The notes under the pieces were generated by a model. The model saw nothing but the letters and a program-made list of their open reading frames with translations, was not told the origin of the DNA and did not search any database. From an uncultured bacterium (GTDB taxonomy: Bacteria > Actinomycetota > Coriobacteriia > Coriobacteriales > Eggerthellaceae), in contig CANSQW010000057.1 of the NCBI GenBank assembly GCA_947649215.1, forward strand, positions 1-7,406: DNA of 7,406 bases, in the 5' to 3' direction. The first letter of the stretch is position 1, and each line of letters opens with the position of its first letter. The position numbers were made by a program, and so were the translations under genes. Below, piece after piece: positions 6,142 to 7,406 of this stretch.

Positions 6142-6972
6142 ATGGAGAAGCAGGACATCATCTGGGTCACGGGCGCGAAGGGGTTCCTCGGCGGCGAGGT
6201 GTGCGCCCATCTGGAGGCTGCGGGCAAGCGGGTGGTCGGCACCGACGCGGAGCTCTCCGTCAGCGACCCGGAGAACCTCGAGCGGTTCGCGCAGGAGGTC
6301 ATGCCCGCCGCCATCGTGAACTGCGCCGGCATCCGCCGCGACGCCACCACGCTCGGCACGCGCATCAAGGCCTACGAGGTAAACGCGCTCGGCGCCCGCA
6401 ACGTGGCGCTGGCGGCCAACGCCATCGGCGCGCTCATGGTGCAGGTGTCGAGCGACGACGTGTACGCTGCCGTGGTGCCCGAGCCGGTGAACGAGTTCGA
6501 CAACCCGCACCCCACGACGGCCTACGGCAAGTCGAAGCGCGCCGGCGAGATGATGGTGCGCAATACCACCGACGACCACCTCATCGTGCGCTCGTCGTGG
6601 CTCTACCACGCCCAGAGCGGGCGCTTCCGCGACATCCTGGACGCGGCGGAGGCCGGGCGCACCTACGCGGCGCGCACCGACCAGGTGGCCTCCCCCACCA
6701 GCGTCGACACCTACTGCCGGTTCCTCAACGCGGCCATCGACAAGCGCCTGACGGGCACCTTCCACGTGGCCGGCACCGGGTCGACGAGTCGCTACGGGTT
6801 CGCCGCGAAGATCCTGGAGCTGGCCGGCTACGACCCCGCCGCCGTCCTGGTGGCCGAGGAGGATCCCGTCACCGCCGAGCACCTCATCCTCGAGAGCCTC
6901 CTGCTCGAGATGGCCGGCGTAGACCTCCCCACCTGGGAAGAGGACCTCGCCGCCTACATGAGCACCCGGTAA
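6142..6972 (+). CDS. RmlD-like short-chain dehydrogenase/reductase (extended SDR)
   Basis: This is a 276-residue NAD(P)-dependent oxidoreductase of the RmlD/dTDP-4-dehydrorhamnose reductase type. The N-terminal Rossmann fold starts WVTGAKGFLG with the GxxGxxG glycines at 11, 14 and 17. VNCAGIRRD (59-67) follows the fourth strand, VSSDDVYA (102-109) replaces the RmlD STDYVF segment, and Y128-G-K-S-K132 is the catalytic YxxxK pair. Downstream, VRSSWLY and a DQVASPT stretch match the RmlD substrate region. RmlD makes dTDP-rhamnose, but no other rml gene is in the window and several RmlD positions differ, so a different sugar-nucleotide or carbonyl substrate is equally possible. GGAGG lies 5 bases before the ATG at 6142. 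The gene sits 45 bases after the permease with no terminator between, so it is probably in the transporter operon; whether it acts on the imported solute is open. Confidence 0.88.
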   Translation: MEKQDIIWVTGAKGFLGGEVCAHLEAAGKRVVGTDAELSVSDPENLERFAQEVMPAAIVNCAGIRRDATTLGTRIKAYEVNALGARNVALAANAIGALMVQVSSDDVYAAVVPEPVNEFDNPHPTTAYGKSKRAGEMMVRNTTDDHLIVRSSWLYHAQSGRFRDILDAAEAGRTYAARTDQVASPTSVDTYCRFLNAAIDKRLTGTFHVAGTGSTSRYGFAAKILELAGYDPAAVLVAEEDPVTAEHLILESLLLEMAGVDLPTWEEDLAAYMSTR

Positions 6973-7011
6973 CGCAGAACGGCCGGCCCGCGATGGGCCG
7001 CCCAACGCAAA

Positions 7012-7053
7012 GCGAGGGGCCCCGGTGCAGCACCGGGGCCCCTCGCCTTCTTT
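7012..7053 (+). terminator. Strong intrinsic terminator of the transporter-SDR operon
   Basis: Two perfect 17-base inverted arms (7012-7028 and 7030-7046) are separated by a single base, giving a long GC-rich stem, followed by CTTCTTT. It begins 39 bases after the SDR stop. Read on the minus strand it is followed by TTTG, so it may also help stop the convergent DUF2442 transcript, though less well. Confidence 0.85.
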
Positions 7054-7055
7054 AT

Positions 7056-7069
7056 GCCCCCCAGGGGGC
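7056..7069. terminator. Second short hairpin between convergent genes
   Basis: GCCCCC (7056-7061) and GGGGGC (7064-7069) can pair with a very tight loop (more likely five pairs around four bases). On the plus strand GCTTTCC follows, suggesting a back-up terminator; on the minus strand it lies 17 bases past the DUF2442 stop. Weak on its own. Confidence 0.3.
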
Positions 7070-7085
7070 GCTTTCCTAGATCTCG

Positions 7086-7379
7086 TCAAGCCACCCTCTC
7101 ATAGGGAAAGCTGTGCGCATAGAGGGACTCCGGGGCAAGATCAACATCGCCATCAAGCCACGTCATCACCCCGTGGTCAATGAAGAAGGCATCGAAGACC
7201 GCCCTGTCGGCCAAGGGAGCGAAGGCCGGCATCTCAAGTAAGTACGCCGCATCGAACAGCCGCGTCTCCCCGGTAGAGAACTCGACGAGCATGGAGAGCT
7301 CATCGACCACCCGCGCCGCCACTACTTCTATGCCCGATACGAGCTCACCCGCATAGGCGACGCCGTCGATCACATACAT
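7086..7379 (-). CDS. DUF2442 domain protein
   Basis: This small protein of 97 residues covers the whole DUF2442 domain. It has the strand-rich N-terminus, an FDAAYLLEMPAFAPLAD segment (about 42-58) matching the family's F-D...LL...FxPLxD block, and the closing W74-LDGDVDLAPESLY (74-87) block that defines the family. The molecular function of DUF2442 is not established; it is often found next to DUF4160 in small two-gene units suspected to be toxin-antitoxin-like. AGGAGG lies 5 bases before the ATG. It uses codons such as ATA, GTA, TTA and AGG that are scarce in the neighbouring genes, suggesting separate ancestry. It is convergent with the transporter operon and starts 9 bases after an upstream frame that looks like the end of DUF4160. 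Confidence 0.85.
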   Translation of the reverse strand: MYVIDGVAYAGELVSGIEVVAARVVDELSMLVEFSTGETRLFDAAYLLEMPAFAPLADRAVFDAFFIDHGVMTWLDGDVDLAPESLYAHSFPYERVA

Positions 7380-7388
7380 AAGAACCTC

Positions 7389-7406
7389 CTAGCGAAGCGG
7401 CTCGAT
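7389..7406 (-). CDS. Last codons of an upstream gene, probably DUF4160
   Basis: Read on the minus strand from the right edge, the bases give Ile-Glu-Pro-Leu-Arg-stop, ending 9 bases before the DUF2442 ATG and overlapping its ribosome binding site. Many DUF4160 proteins, as I recall the family, end in a similar I(E/D/A)PL tail and lie directly upstream of DUF2442. Only five residues are visible, so this rests mainly on context. Confidence 0.35.
   Translation of the reverse strand: MEPLR

Noticed and set aside
3913..7089. A minus-strand open frame of over 1000 codons opposite the permease and SDR genes.
   Set aside because: The translation is His/Arg/Gly/Asp-rich with no domain, and is the usual antisense artefact of strong G/C third-position bias; the plus strand encodes clear TRAP and SDR proteins.

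Overview
The window is GC-rich and densely coding, with a strong bias to G/C in third codon positions and AGGAGG-type ribosome binding sites. These traits, a TAXI-type TRAP transporter and a clostridial/actinobacterial-style aminotransferase suggest a high-GC anaerobe. My best guess is the Coriobacteriia (Eggerthella/Gordonibacter-like); this is inference from gene style, not from a marker gene.

Left part (1-2579, all minus strand): a LysR-type regulator (1662-2579, GTG start preferred) is followed, in transcription order, by a small universal stress protein (1114-1548) and a PLP-dependent class I/II aminotransferase (1-1100), which runs off the left edge. The Usp and aminotransferase genes are 13 bases apart and are probably cotranscribed. 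A symmetric nested inverted repeat (1558-1606) lies in the usp leader and its outer arm touches the ribosome binding site.

Middle (2580-6972, plus strand): an AT-rich divergent intergenic region holds a TTGAC-N11-GTCAA dyad, a plausible operator for the LysR protein. It is followed by a TAXI-family solute-binding lipoprotein (2782-3795), a fused 4TM/12TM TRAP permease (3958-6096) and an RmlD-like short-chain dehydrogenase/reductase (6142-6972). A perfect 15-bp stem sits between the binding protein and permease genes, where differential expression of the two would be set. The likely working unit is: LysR senses a ligand, the lipoprotein captures an organic (di)carboxylate-like solute outside the membrane, the fused permease imports it using an ion gradient, and the SDR may act on that solute or on an unrelated sugar nucleotide.

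Right edge (7012-7406): a strong 17-bp stem terminator ends the plus-strand operon and faces a convergent minus-strand DUF2442 gene (7086-7379). Just upstream of it are six codons that look like the tail of a DUF4160 gene, the usual partner of DUF2442. This pair uses more A/T-rich codons than its neighbours and may be an acquired module.

I see no CRISPR array, tRNA, rRNA, insertion sequence or integrase, and no intergenic stretch over 300 bases. I did not find a clearly new system. The most unusual points are the SDR in the transporter operon, the nested dyad before usp, the stem between binding protein and permease, and the cut-off DUF4160/DUF2442 pair.
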